From Candidatus Rokuibacteriota bacterium (GTDB lineage: Bacteria > Methylomirabilota > Methylomirabilia > Rokubacteriales > CSP1-6): DNA of 45,437 nucleotides. This document shows, piece by piece, positions 30,142 through 39,400 of this stretch (the stretch's first letter is position 1; each line of letters begins with the position of its first letter). The position numbers and the translations under genes were made by a program. The DNA is taken from assembly GCA_023248995.1 (NCBI GenBank), contig JAHFDN010000024.1, forward strand, positions 1-45,437, given 5' to 3'. Under the pieces are notes generated by a model that saw nothing but the letters and a program-made list of their open reading frames with translations, was not told the origin of the DNA and ran no database searches.

Positions 30142-30634
30142 GCAGGCGCCAAATACGTCTTTCAGGCTTAGCCGTCGCGACGTGCTTCTCAGTGCGGTTG
30201 GGATGCTCGCGGCCGGCGTGGGACTATCAGTACGCGACTCCCTGGCCGGCCCCGTGACGACCGACGAGCACGGCGACAGAGTCCAAACCGTGCCCCGCGG
30301 CGAGCTGCCCGAGTTTGTCCGAGGGAAGCCTGACGCCGGCCGGTTGTATCGCTTCGCGACCGAGCACGCGGGAGACCTGGAGTACATCCCGTGCTTTTGC
30401 GGCTGCAAGGACATTGGCCATCGGAGCAATCGGGATTGTTATATCAAGAGCCTCAACCGAGACGGGTCGGTCACCTATACAAGTCATGCCTCTACCTGAA
30501 CGCTCTGCCTGGACATCACGCGTGACGTGATGGCGATGAGGGAGGAGGGGAAGGCCCTCCGGGAAATCCGGGCCGCGATCGACACCAAATACGGGAGGTC
30601 GGGGCCTGCGACTCCGACGCCGCTGCCCAAGTAA
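30131..30634 (+). CDS. PCYCGC-type exported protein with in-frame TGA: candidate selenoprotein
   Basis: ATG 30131 (AGGGGGA upstream) opens a 167-residue protein with a Tat-like signal (LSRRDVLLSAVG). The family core is LEYIPCFCGCKDIGHRSNRD then CYIKSLNRDGSVTYTSHAST. At codon 123 there is a TGA (30497-30499). The same frame then continues for 44 codons with the family's normal ending: TLCLDITRDVMAMREEGKAL, REIRAAIDTKYG and a TPTP tail before TAA 30632. In PCYCGC relatives the TGA position is the first Cys of CxxC (HGTRCGVC-like), so reading it as selenocysteine gives UTLC. A hairpin at 30514-30532 fits a bacterial SECIS. The alternative is a point nonsense mutation. The Cys-rich core suggests copper or thiol chemistry in the periplasm. 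Confidence 0.75.
30514..30532 (+). promoter_or_regulatory. Candidate bacterial SECIS hairpin
   Basis: CATCACG and CGTGATG form a perfect 7-bp stem with a five-base loop CGTGA. The loop begins 22 bases after the TGA and has G as its second base. Both the distance and the loop G fit the published bacterial SECIS rules as I know them. It lies inside coding sequence, as bacterial SECIS elements do. Confidence 0.5.
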
Positions 30635-30646
30635 CATCGAGGCGAA

Positions 30647-31189
30647 GTGAACGTGACGAAGTGGAACCCTCCTTCGGCGCTTCTGCTTACCTTCCTCCTG
30701 CTCTTCGTCCCCCGGGCGTCGGCTGCCCAAGATCCCTACAAGTTGCTTGACCTCATCAGGCCGAGCCCGCCCCAGGCGGCCAAGGACTTTACCGTTCCCA
30801 CACTCGATGGCAGGACGTTCCGGCTCGCCGACTACAAGGGCAAGGCAGTGTTGCTGAACTTCTGGGCCACGTGGTGCCCGCCGTGCCGCGAGGAGATGCC
30901 GAGCATGGAGCGCCTCTACCAGCGTTACAAGGACAAGGGGTTCGTAATCCTCGCGGTGTCCATAGATGCCCAGGGTGCCCCCGTCGTGATCCCCTTCGTC
31001 AAGGAATACAAGCTCACCTTCCTCATCGGGCTCGACCCCAAGATGGCAGTGGCCGACCGCTATGGACTACGAGCGCTTCCCACCAGCTTTCTCGTGGACA
31101 AGAAAGGCGCGCTCGTGGGGGTGGCCCTGGGTCCCCGGGAGTGGGATAACCAGGCCGCTCATGCCCTGGTAGAGTCCCTTCTGAAATAG
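30647..31189 (+). CDS. TlpA/ResA-type periplasmic thioredoxin
   Basis: The 180-residue protein has a signal peptide and a thioredoxin fold with WCPPC (Cys77, Cys80) in LNFWATWCPPCREEMPSM, SIDAQGAPVVIPF and the cis-Pro loop ALPTSFLVD. TlpA and ResA reduce cysteines for cytochrome c maturation or keep copper sites reduced. GTG 30647 starts 12 bases after the PCYCGC gene with GAGG upstream, so the two are probably co-transcribed, and the PCYCGC protein's cysteines (or selenocysteine) could be its partner. It is normal in length. Confidence 0.9.
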   Translation: MNVTKWNPPSALLLTFLLLFVPRASAAQDPYKLLDLIRPSPPQAAKDFTVPTLDGRTFRLADYKGKAVLLNFWATWCPPCREEMPSMERLYQRYKDKGFVILAVSIDAQGAPVVIPFVKEYKLTFLIGLDPKMAVADRYGLRALPTSFLVDKKGALVGVALGPREWDNQAAHALVESLLK

Positions 31190-31628
31190 GGGATGAGCGT
31201 CTTGTAGCCCGACGGCTCGTTGGGAATGTCGAAGTGCCCATTTCAAGAATGTCTGACGTGGGTGATTCCTGGCCCTCTGTTGCCTGCTAGAAAAGATCGA
31301 CCAACAAGCCGAACATTTCCCCGCTCTGGAGGAGGCCTTCCGGGCCCGCCTGCTCGCGTTCGTTTTGCCGGGGAGGACCTGACACTGTCCGGTGGACGTC
31401 TCGCCTCGCTGGAAGTTGACGCTGTCGGGATCGTCGAGTATTGACGTCGGGCTGTTCGAGTTTCCACTCCCCGCGGTCGCCGGTTTACTTATCCCTCAGG
31501 CTAACCCCCGATTCCGTCGCTCCGTCGCCTCTGGCATCCGGATTGCTCTAGAAACACACTGCCGGCAAAGTCCGGAGGCCGACGGTAATGTCCGACGAGT
31601 GTCGAAGGGCGAACACGGAGCACTGTCA
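31190..31628 (+). other. 439-bp gap, one unrecognised decayed-looking frame
   Basis: A frame from about 31280 reads LEKIDQQAEHFPALEEAFRA then RLLAFVLPGRT before TGA, which looks like a genuine protein tail but has no start or known family; it may be a relic. From 31383 to 31628 nothing is recognised except the leader of the di-haem oxidoreductase gene. Confidence 0.3.
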
Positions 31629-32798
31629 ATGAGAGACAAGATGCGGTGGGTGTGGATCGCGGGGGTGCTCCTCGCAGGCGTTCTCGCGTTGGGGAGACTC
31701 ACTGCGATGCAGCGGCTGTCCCAGTCCGAACTCGGTGATCCACTGCCGGGGCTCACGGACGAGCAGCTGCAACGCTTCATGGCCGGCAAGCAAGTGTTCG
31801 AGCGGGTGTTCACCCCAGAGACCGGCTTGGGCCCGCTCTTCAACTCGTCAAGCTGTGCGGAATGTCATGAGAACCCGGTGAGCGGCGGGACTGGCGACGA
31901 GAGCGAAACTCACGCAACTCACTTTACGCCACCAGCCACGTGCGATCTCCTTGAAGCTCAGGGTGGGCCGGTCTTCCAGCAACACGCGACCCCATCGCTC
32001 GAAGCTGCCGGGATTTTCAAGGAACAAGTGCCCCCGCATGCGCAGGTCGGGGGACGGTCGACCCCCCCGATTTTTGGGTTTGGTCTCCTCGACACGATTC
32101 CAGATGAGACGATCCTGGAGCATCAGCACCGATCGGGCGGCCGCGCTCATCGGCTCGAGGACGGCCGGGTGGGCAGGTTCGGGCGTAAGGCCCGTGTCGC
32201 GAGCCTCCTTGAATTCAATGCGGGGGCTTTTCTACAAGAGCAGGGAGTCACGAATGCCCTCAATCCCAACGAGTTGCTTCCAAACGGGCACCCGCTCCCC
32301 GCTGGGACCGATCCCGCCGCCGATCCCGAGCTCTCCCTTGAGGATCTGCTCCTCGCCAATGACTTCGTCCGGTTCCTGGCCCCGCCCCCGCGGAAACCAC
32401 CGGAGACCCGGCACGAAGCCCGCACCATCCTGCGTGGGCAAGGGATCTTCTTCCGGATTGGGTGCGCCACATGTCACACGCCGGCGATGCGGACCGGTCC
32501 GAACCCGATTGCGGCGTTGGATCGGCAAGTCATTCACCTCTATTCCGACCTGCTGCTCCACGATATGGGGCCAGATCTCGCCGACATCTGCCTTGGCGAT
32601 GCGCGGCCGGACGAGTTCCGAACGGCCCCGCTCATGGGCTTGCGATTTCTGACGCAGTTCTTGCACGATGGCCGGGCGACCACGGTGCTCGGGGCGATCC
32701 AACTGCACGGCGGACAAGCGGCTGCTGCTCGGGCAGCGTTCGAGAAGCTGCGCCGGAACGATCAGGAAGCCTTGCTGACATTTCTGGGAAGTCTCTAG
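31629..32798 (+). CDS. Di-haem oxidoreductase-family protein
   Basis: ATG 31629 (GGAG eight bases upstream) gives 389 residues with an N-terminal membrane anchor or signal (WVWIAGVLLAGVLALG). Two haem c sites are present: CAECH (76-80) and CATCH (about 280). The family segments PIFGFGLLDTIPDETILEHQ, GRFGRKA, and LMGLRFLTQFLHDGRA identify the di-haem oxidoreductase (DUF1111) group, related to MauG and cytochrome c peroxidases. It would work in the periplasm in electron transfer or peroxide chemistry. It closes the redox cluster but is separated from tlpA by about 440 bp, so it probably has its own promoter. Confidence 0.88.
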   Translation: MRDKMRWVWIAGVLLAGVLALGRLTAMQRLSQSELGDPLPGLTDEQLQRFMAGKQVFERVFTPETGLGPLFNSSSCAECHENPVSGGTGDESETHATHFTPPATCDLLEAQGGPVFQQHATPSLEAAGIFKEQVPPHAQVGGRSTPPIFGFGLLDTIPDETILEHQHRSGGRAHRLEDGRVGRFGRKARVASLLEFNAGAFLQEQGVTNALNPNELLPNGHPLPAGTDPAADPELSLEDLLLANDFVRFLAPPPRKPPETRHEARTILRGQGIFFRIGCATCHTPAMRTGPNPIAALDRQVIHLYSDLLLHDMGPDLADICLGDARPDEFRTAPLMGLRFLTQFLHDGRATTVLGAIQLHGGQAAAARAAFEKLRRNDQEALLTFLGSL

Positions 32799-33009
32799 CT
32801 CAAAGAGGGCGGGCGGCGCCGAAAGGCGCTTCTGGACTAATCGCGAACAGTTCTGTCACCCACCGACGTCAAGGACAAACCGAGAGTAACCCCGGCGGGC
32901 CAGGATTCCTGAAGTCTTGTAGGCAGTTACCTTCCGGTGCCGAGGTGGCAATGTGGATCGCTAAGGCTGGCATCCAACCTGCAACCACCTTGTCAAGGAG
33001 GCCCTTGTC

Positions 33010-33108
33010 ATGAGGCCGGGCGAGATCCTGCTGTTGCTTCTATCTGGGTCGGGTTCCGGTAGAGGGCCTTCCGGTCCGAGCGGACACGGTGGAGGCGGCG
33101 GCTACTAG
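33010..33108 (+). CDS. 32-residue Gly-rich small protein
   Basis: AAGGAGG eight bases before ATG 33010 is an excellent ribosome-binding site. The peptide starts MRPGEILLLLLSGSGSGRGP and ends in a run of Gly before a C-terminal Tyr. The Leu run could be a short membrane or signal segment. No family is known to me. The site strength and clean frame argue that it is made; it lies 35 bp before another small gene on the same strand. Confidence 0.5.
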   Translation: MRPGEILLLLLSGSGSGRGPSGPSGHGGGGGY

Positions 33109-33143
33109 CAACGATCTTCCGGGAGAAGGAGGGTTCTTCTGCC

Positions 33144-33464
33144 ATGGCGACCGACCCCGTTCATGCCTATCTCCAAGTCAAACGGGCTTTGCAGGCGGCC
33201 ACCGATCGTGTGGTGAAGATGGTGCGTACGATTCAGGAGGCCGACGGGAAATTAAGAGCCTGGGACACGCTTTGCATCACGAACTGCGGAGTCGAATTCC
33301 CCGGAGACATGACGAACGGCCGGAAATTCGACGCGAGGGAGTGGCCAACCGCGCAGGAGCTTGCGAAAGCTCTGGTTGCCTGGCACGACGCACGTCGGGA
33401 CGCCGAAAACGCATGGCGTGCAGTGCAGGCTGGGGACCGTATCGGCCTTCAACCGCCCGCCTGA
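33144..33464 (+). CDS. Small cytoplasmic protein of unknown function
   Basis: The 106-residue protein (MATDPVHAYLQVKRALQAAT...) has AAGGAGGG upstream at wide spacing. It is helical at both ends with a central segment WDTLCITNCGVEFPGDMTNG containing two Cys, and a WPTAQELAKALVAWHDARRD helix. No signal peptide, membrane segment or known domain is seen. It may be co-transcribed with the 32-residue gene before it. Confidence 0.65.
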   Translation: MATDPVHAYLQVKRALQAATDRVVKMVRTIQEADGKLRAWDTLCITNCGVEFPGDMTNGRKFDAREWPTAQELAKALVAWHDARRDAENAWRAVQAGDRIGLQPPA

Positions 33465-33565
33465 GCGCATACTCCCTCCGAACGTCGGCCCCGCGTCGTG
33501 GATTCAAGAGGCCTCCATCCTCGTGCTTGTGAGTGCTCTTCAAGCGTGGCATCTCTGATAAACCT

Positions 33566-35227
33566 ATGAAACGCCGTCGCACAGAAAGTCAGGCAGGCCT
33601 GAGCCTCGGGGCACAGGCTCGCCGCCGATCGTCCCCCGCCAAGGTAGCCGTGCGCATTGGTCGAGCTTCCGAACAGCGAGTCGAATGGGAGGGGGAAGTG
33701 GCGGCTCTCGACCGGTTCCAGGTGAAAGTGAGGTTGGACACAAAGAAACCGGGTCCACCCCAGGGGGCTAATATTTGGCTTCAGTTCGGTCCCCACCAGA
33801 GGGGAACTCCCGTGGTCTTTGGGGGAATGGTGTGGCGAGTGGATGCCGGCGGTTTGATCACGGTTCTTCTCAGCCTGACCACACGCGAATTTTCTAGCCT
33901 CAACGACCTCGTGAACACGTTGTTACGGGGAGAAACCGCGCCGGCGCCGTCGCGCCCCATGCCCTCAGAGTCGAGCCCGGCCCCGGCGGCGGAGGCGCCA
34001 ATCATGGCGGTCCTCGAGCTTTCTGAGTCCTCGGACGTGAGCCCGGCCCCGGCGGCGGAGGCGCCAATCATGGCGGTCCTCGAGCTTTCTGAGTCCTCGG
34101 ACGTGAGCCCGGCCCCGGTGGCGGAGGCGCCAGTCATGGCGGTCCTCGAGCTTTCTGAGTCCTCGGACGTGAGCCCGGCCCCGGTGGCGGAGGCGCCAGT
34201 CATGGCGGTCCCGGGGCCCTCTGAGTCCTCGGACATGAACCCGGCCCAGCAGGCGGAGGCGCTTGCGGTCCGGGGTGACCACGAGGGGGCGTGGAGATTC
34301 TATTATCAGGCGCTCCAAGCGACGCCGGAAGACGTCTCGCTGTGGTACGGCCTGGGGGTGACCCTGAGCCACCTGAACGAGCGGAAAGGAGTCGAGGAGG
34401 CGTTCCAGTACGTGGTGCGCCGTGGCCGGCCCGACTCCGAGGAGGTCAGGTTGGCTCGGCGGTGGCTCGTCGACGCTGGAGTGCTGGTTGAACCGACAGC
34501 CCTCACCCACGTCGCGGACCCTGTCAGAGTGGTACGGCGACACGACGCAGCGGTGAAAAGGAAGGTGACGCGGGCCGCGTCCGAACCGGGCCGGGCGCCG
34601 GTCCAGCAGCAGCGGCCTATGCCCTCAAAGTCGAACCCGGCCCGGCAGGCTGAGGCGCTTGTCGCCCGGGGTGACTACGAGGGGGCGTGGAGACTTTACC
34701 ATCAAGCTCTCCAGGCCGCGCCGGAGGACGTTTCACTCTGGTACGCCCTTGGGCTGACTGTGAGCCGTTTCAACCAGCAAAAAGAGACGGTGGAGGCGTT
34801 CGAGCCCGCGGCGCGCCCCGACCGGCCGGATTCCAAGGAGGTCAGGGTGACCCAACGGGCACTCGTCAGCGCTGGAGCGCTGGCCGAATTGGCGGCACTC
34901 GCCACCGCGTCGCACCCCGTCGGCGATGTACGGCGAGATAAGGCGGCGGTGAAGGGGAAGGCGACACGGCCTGCGGCCGAAGCGGGCCGGGCGCCGCTCC
35001 AGACGGCGCGGTCGAAGCCCTCGAAGCCGAGCCCGGCCCAGCTAGCGGAGGCACGGGTCGTTGATGGATCAATGACCAGGGATGAACGAGAACGGGCCTT
35101 GCTCGCCTTGATTGAGGAGGGCCATAAGATGCCGCCCAGCAGAACTGCAGTGATGGCGAAGGTCATGGAGATGAGATACAGGGGAGACAAGGAAAGGAGT
35201 AAGGCGTCAAAGAAGACACGGAGGTGA
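33566..35227 (+). CDS. PilZ-like/TPR-like repeat protein
   Basis: The 553-residue protein starts at ATG 33566 (MKRRRTESQAG). Residues about 20-125 form a PilZ-like beta-barrel domain (RVEWEGEVAALDRFQVKVRL ... GGMVWRVDAGGLITVLLSL), similar in layout to the domain in the convergent gene at 35282-36079. Four 22-residue repeats (PAPAAEAPIMAVLELSESSD) follow. Then come two long repeats of about 130 residues with a TPR-like helix pair (AEALAVRGDHEGAWRFYYQA / ALVARGDYEGAWRLYHQALQ), the start of a third, and a basic C-terminus (MRYRGDKERSKASKKTRR). PilZ domains often bind cyclic di-GMP, but the RxxxR and DxSxxG motifs are not clear here, so binding is uncertain. Confidence 0.7.
   Translation: MKRRRTESQAGLSLGAQARRRSSPAKVAVRIGRASEQRVEWEGEVAALDRFQVKVRLDTKKPGPPQGANIWLQFGPHQRGTPVVFGGMVWRVDAGGLITVLLSLTTREFSSLNDLVNTLLRGETAPAPSRPMPSESSPAPAAEAPIMAVLELSESSDVSPAPAAEAPIMAVLELSESSDVSPAPVAEAPVMAVLELSESSDVSPAPVAEAPVMAVPGPSESSDMNPAQQAEALAVRGDHEGAWRFYYQALQATPEDVSLWYGLGVTLSHLNERKGVEEAFQYVVRRGRPDSEEVRLARRWLVDAGVLVEPTALTHVADPVRVVRRHDAAVKRKVTRAASEPGRAPVQQQRPMPSKSNPARQAEALVARGDYEGAWRLYHQALQAAPEDVSLWYALGLTVSRFNQQKETVEAFEPAARPDRPDSKEVRVTQRALVSAGALAELAALATASHPVGDVRRDKAAVKGKATRPAAEAGRAPLQTARSKPSKPSPAQLAEARVVDGSMTRDERERALLALIEEGHKMPPSRTAVMAKVMEMRYRGDKERSKASKKTRR
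33973..34236 (+). repeat. Four in-frame 66-bp tandem repeats
   Basis: Four consecutive 66-bp units begin at 33973, 34039, 34105 and 34171, each starting GAGCCCGGCCCCGG and encoding 22 residues. Units 1-3 are nearly identical; unit 4 is diverged at its end and a partial fifth begins at 34237. The length is a multiple of three, so copy changes keep the frame. Confidence 0.9.
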
Positions 35228-35281
35228 ACCGGACACGTCCGCCTCGCCTTGGCGGGCGCGATCTGTCAGGCGGCTAAGACG

Positions 35282-36079
35282 TCACTTGTCCTTCCTTAGA
35301 CCTCGCCGTGGCCGTTCGTGATTGGGGCGCACGGGTTTCCCGCTGTTCGCCTTCCCCGTCCCGCCGTTTGTGGCCGCCAGCTGTTCCAAGAAGTCCAGCC
35401 ATTGCCGGGAGAGGACGCCGTCCTGGGGAAGGTTAAGAGTGCTGAGGCCGACCTTGCCAAGAAGCTCTTCCCACTTGGCCTCGTCAGGCCGGGCATCCTT
35501 CAAGGGAACGGGCTGCTCTTTTGGTTTCGCCAGCTCCAACTCCTCCGCTGCCTCGGGTTTCCTCTCCGCAGCTCGGTACAGTTCGGCCTCTTGTTCGGCC
35601 GGTCGGGCGTCTTCGACAACCTCCGGCAGCACCTCTTCGACAACCTCGGCCAGCACCTCTTCGACGACGTCGGGCGGCACCGAGGCCTGTGGAGGAGCCT
35701 CTGCCTTGGCATTCAGTGATCGGTCCGCCCCGAGCTCGTGCAGCAACCCCTGCGATTCTTGCACGAAGAGAGAGAGCAGATGATCCTTGAGACGCTGGAC
35801 CTGCTGATCTCTGAGATTGAAGAAAGACAAGCTCACACCATCGGGGTCCGCTTCCATCACGCGTGCCGGAAGAGATAGAGGGGGGTTCCCATCTGGCAGG
35901 GAAATTCGAAGCTGAACGATTGTTCTCGACGGCGGCGGGGCGGAATTTCCCGCCACCGCCACCTTTGCCCGGGAAGGGGTCAGGTCAATAGTCTTCCCGG
36001 ACCAGTGCCCTCGCGGACTCTCGAGGGTTATATCAAGGGCGTTGGGTGCTAGAGGATGTTCTTGCTGGTCTCGCTTCAT
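35282..36079 (-). CDS. PilZ-like protein with Glu/Val repeats and a C-terminal W-LL-LP-DG-QW-FL domain
   Basis: ATG 36079 (GAGGGG six bases upstream) gives 265 residues. The N-terminal 110 residues look PilZ-like (LDITLESPRGHWSGKTIDLT, LPARVMEADPDGVSLSFFNL). A low-complexity acidic part with short VVEEVL repeats follows, and the last 60 residues hold the motif W..LLGKVGLSTLNLPQDG, VLSRQWLDFLEQL plus a basic tail. That motif is shared with the small STAS-coupled protein at 7141-7359. It converges on the other PilZ-like gene with a 54-bp gap. No function can be assigned; a role in c-di-GMP or partner-switch signalling is a guess. Confidence 0.65.
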   Translation of the reverse strand: MKRDQQEHPLAPNALDITLESPRGHWSGKTIDLTPSRAKVAVAGNSAPPPSRTIVQLRISLPDGNPPLSLPARVMEADPDGVSLSFFNLRDQQVQRLKDHLLSLFVQESQGLLHELGADRSLNAKAEAPPQASVPPDVVEEVLAEVVEEVLPEVVEDARPAEQEAELYRAAERKPEAAEELELAKPKEQPVPLKDARPDEAKWEELLGKVGLSTLNLPQDGVLSRQWLDFLEQLAATNGGTGKANSGKPVRPNHERPRRGLRKDK

Positions 36080-36447
36080 GCTGTTCCCCTCTCGAACTGG
36101 GGATTCTGAATGGTGTCTCCACGCCTTGGGAGATGGAGCAAGGGGGGTGCCAAGGCTCGTGCCCTGTAAATACAGGGGCTTAGAGCGCGACCGGGATCGG
36201 GGTGACACTTTCTGCATGCCGAACCGTCAAATCTGGTCAACCGTCGAATCCCATGAGGACTGACGGGGCGCGCTTAGAGGATCCCGGCCAAAGTCCTGAG
36301 CAAATCCTGGACAAGGAGGGGCTTCGCCTCCTGGAAGTCCAGACGATTGGGACAGGAACTTCATGGTCGGGGATCACTTCTGGGACCGGTGCCTGGGAAC
36401 CTATCTTTCTCCGCCGCGCGGGCTGGCGGACGCGGCGGGGGGAGAGA
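36080..36447. other. Gap between the PilZ-like gene and the sigma-54 fusion gene
   Basis: No gene is seen. It holds the leader of the PilZ-like gene (36080 upward) and, near 36310-36340, an imperfect hairpin with an AGGAGG/CCTCCT core that could mark the 3' end of the leftward sigma-54 fusion transcript. No T-run follows it. Confidence 0.4.
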
Positions 36448-39400
36448 TTACGGGGTTTCCCCCCCCGTGACGGTAGCTCCGAACTCCCTGGCGAGCTGCT
36501 CGCTCCGCTCCACATACTTCGGGACCCGCAGGGCCATGAACAGGTGGTGGGCCTTCCCCAGATGCCTCGTGACCGCGTCCTTGTCTGCCTGGGCGTGGGC
36601 GAGTGTCGCCAAGTCCAGGTGCGTCCGTGCCGCGTCGTGTCGAGCTTCGATGGAGTCAAAGGTGCCGAGGGCGCCCTTGAGATGGCTCTCGGCCTCCGAC
36701 AGCGCCCGCGACGCCAGGGCGATACGGCCCAGAGCCCGCTGGGCCCAGCCGACGCCGTAGAGGTACTTCGACTTTTCGGTGAGGAGGAGCCCCCGGAGGG
36801 CCAAGTGTCGCGCCTTGGCGACGTCGCCGCTCCTGCAGTAGGCCTCGGCGAGGAACACCGTGAACCAGCCCTGAAGCGGCCCAAACTCGAACTGAGCGAA
36901 TTGCTGCACCGCCGGCTCCAGCAGCGAAATGGCGCGGGCGGGCTCTCCCTTCTCCAGATACGCGTAGCCGAGCCAGCCCGACGCGGTGGCCGTGTTGAGG
37001 GGATCCGGTGAGCATTCGAGGCTTCGGCGGCAGGCCTCGATGCCGGCCTCGCATTCTCCCATCGCCGTGTGGATGGCGCCGGTTGCCCACCCCGCCAGGG
37101 TCTGAAGGCGAGGGTCGCCAATCTCTTCTCCAATGGCGAGGGCGCGGGCCTCGGCCTCCAGGGCCGGCTCAAACTCTCCCAGCTGGGCATGGTTGATCCC
37201 CACCACCCAATGGGCCGGTCCGAGCCACCAGCGCTCCATGGTCCGCTCCAGGAGCGCTACCGCACGCTGGCCGTGCTCGACTCCCTGACGGGCGCGGCCC
37301 GACAGGGGTTCGTCCACCGCGAGCAGGAAGTAGGCCTTGCCCATCGTCGCTTCGTCGCCACAGCGCGTGGCCTCTTCCATCGCCTGCCGCGCGCACTGGG
37401 CCGCCCGCTCGTGATCGCCGAGGAAGCTGTACGTGCGGCCGAGCAGGAAGTAATACCGGCTGATCCGCGAGGGATCCTCGAGGCGCTCGAGGCCCTCTCG
37501 CTTGCTGAGGAGGACGGCCAGGATCTCCTGGATCCGGCCCAGGGGAATGAGGGAGGGGCCCTGGCGAAGGATCAGGTTGAGCAGCTGGGACTCCCGCTGC
37601 TCCGCCGGCAGGCGCTCGACGTGCGCGAGCGCCTCCTGCACGGCCTGGACGACTTCGGTGTGGGCATGCGCGCGCGCGGCTTTGGCGGCAACGTGGGTCA
37701 GGTACTCGACGGCCTTCGCGGCATCGTCGGTCTTCGAGTAGTGGTGCGCCAGGTGGTCGTAGACCTCTTCGAGCCGAACCGCATAGAGCTGCTCCAGGGC
37801 CCGCCCGGCTGCGGCATGGAGGGCTTGGCGGCGGGCGGGCAAGAGACTCTCGTACGCCACCTCTTGGGTGAGGGCGTGCTTGAACACGTACACTGGCTCG
37901 GCGGCCCTGGTCTTTTCGTAGAGGAACTCGAGCCGCATGAGTTCCCTGAGATGCGGCTCCGCGCTCCCCGGCCCCTCCCAGATGGCTCCCAGCAGGCGCA
38001 ACGAAACCTCCCGTCCCAGGATGGAGGCGGTCTGAAGGAGCCGCTTGGGCTCGTCGGCGAGCCGGTGAAGGCGCGCGAGGAGCACTTCCTGGATGGTCCC
38101 GGGCACGGCCTCGGTCTGACGAAGGTCTCCCTGCTCCCTCATGACCCGCGTGAGCTCCTCCAGGAAGAAGGGATTCCCCTCGGCCTTGGCGAGGATGAGC
38201 CGCGCGAGGGGCTCGGGGACCTGCTCCGTTTGGAGAACCGATTGGACCACGCTCAGGCTTTCCCCGGGGGAAAGGGGCTGGAGAGCCACCTGGGCGGCAT
38301 AGGACTTTTCCATCCAGGGAGGTCGATAGCCCGGCCGGTAGGTGCAGAGGAAGAGAATGGGGGTGCCCGCCAGGCTTTCCACCAGAAAGGCCACGCACTC
38401 CTCCGACGTCTTATCGATCCAGTGGAGGTCCTCGAGCGCCAGGATCATCGGCGCCAGCCGACTGCCGTGCAGGCACACCTGTCTGAGGATTTCGAACGTC
38501 CGACCCTTGATCACCTCGGGGGGGAGCGCGGCCAGCCGGTCCGTGCCTTCCTTCACGCCGAGCAGCTGGAGGATGTAGGGTACCCCCTCTTCCGGGTCCA
38601 TCTCCACCTGCCGGAAACCCGCCTGGACCTTTTCGATGAGCGCGTCGGTGTGATCGGTTTCGGTGATCCCGAAGTTCCGCCGGAGAATCTCCAGGATCGG
38701 CAGATAGGGGATGGCGATGCCGTACGAGAGGCAGCGCCCCTCCAGGTAGATGCCCTCCTTTCCTCGGAGGGTCTGCCGGAACTCGAACAGGAGCCTGGAC
38801 TTGCCGATGCCGGCCTCCCCGGCGATCCCCACCACCTGGCCGTGTCCCGCCACAGCCGAGGCCCAGCGGCTCTCGAGGAATTCCAGGTCGTCACGCCGCC
38901 CGACGAACCTGACCATCCGCCGGGCGATACCAAGGCCGACGCGTTCGCGTCTGCCGAGCCGGTAGGCCTGCCCGGGTGCTCGTTCGAGGGCCCCCACCGG
39001 GACCAGGTCAAAGCGCCGATCGAGGAACGGCGTCGTGGCGTCGCTGACGACGGTGGTGTCCAGCTCGCCGCCCGCCGCGAGAGCCTCGAGCACTGTCCAC
39101 GCCTGGCGCTTGGCATCCATGTCGATCTCGAGGCCGCTGCCGCCCTGTCCCACGAGAAACTGACCGACGTGGATTCCGATCTTGACCCTCAACGGTTCGG
39201 CTTGGCCCTGCCGGCCGCGCTCCACGGCCTTGTGGATCGCCATCGCGGCGTGCGCCGCCCGCCTTGGGGCGTCCTCGACCGGCTCAAGGCCGAACGCCCC
39301 GACAACGCTGGTCGGCCCCAGCTCCTCGACTCGCCCGCCGAAGCTCTGCACCTTCTCCACGAGCACCTCGAGCGCCCGGCTCAGAGAGAGGGGCGAGCCC

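Noticed and set aside
33973-34236. CRISPR array
   Set aside because: The 66-bp units are contiguous, in frame and coding, with no spacers and no cas genes.
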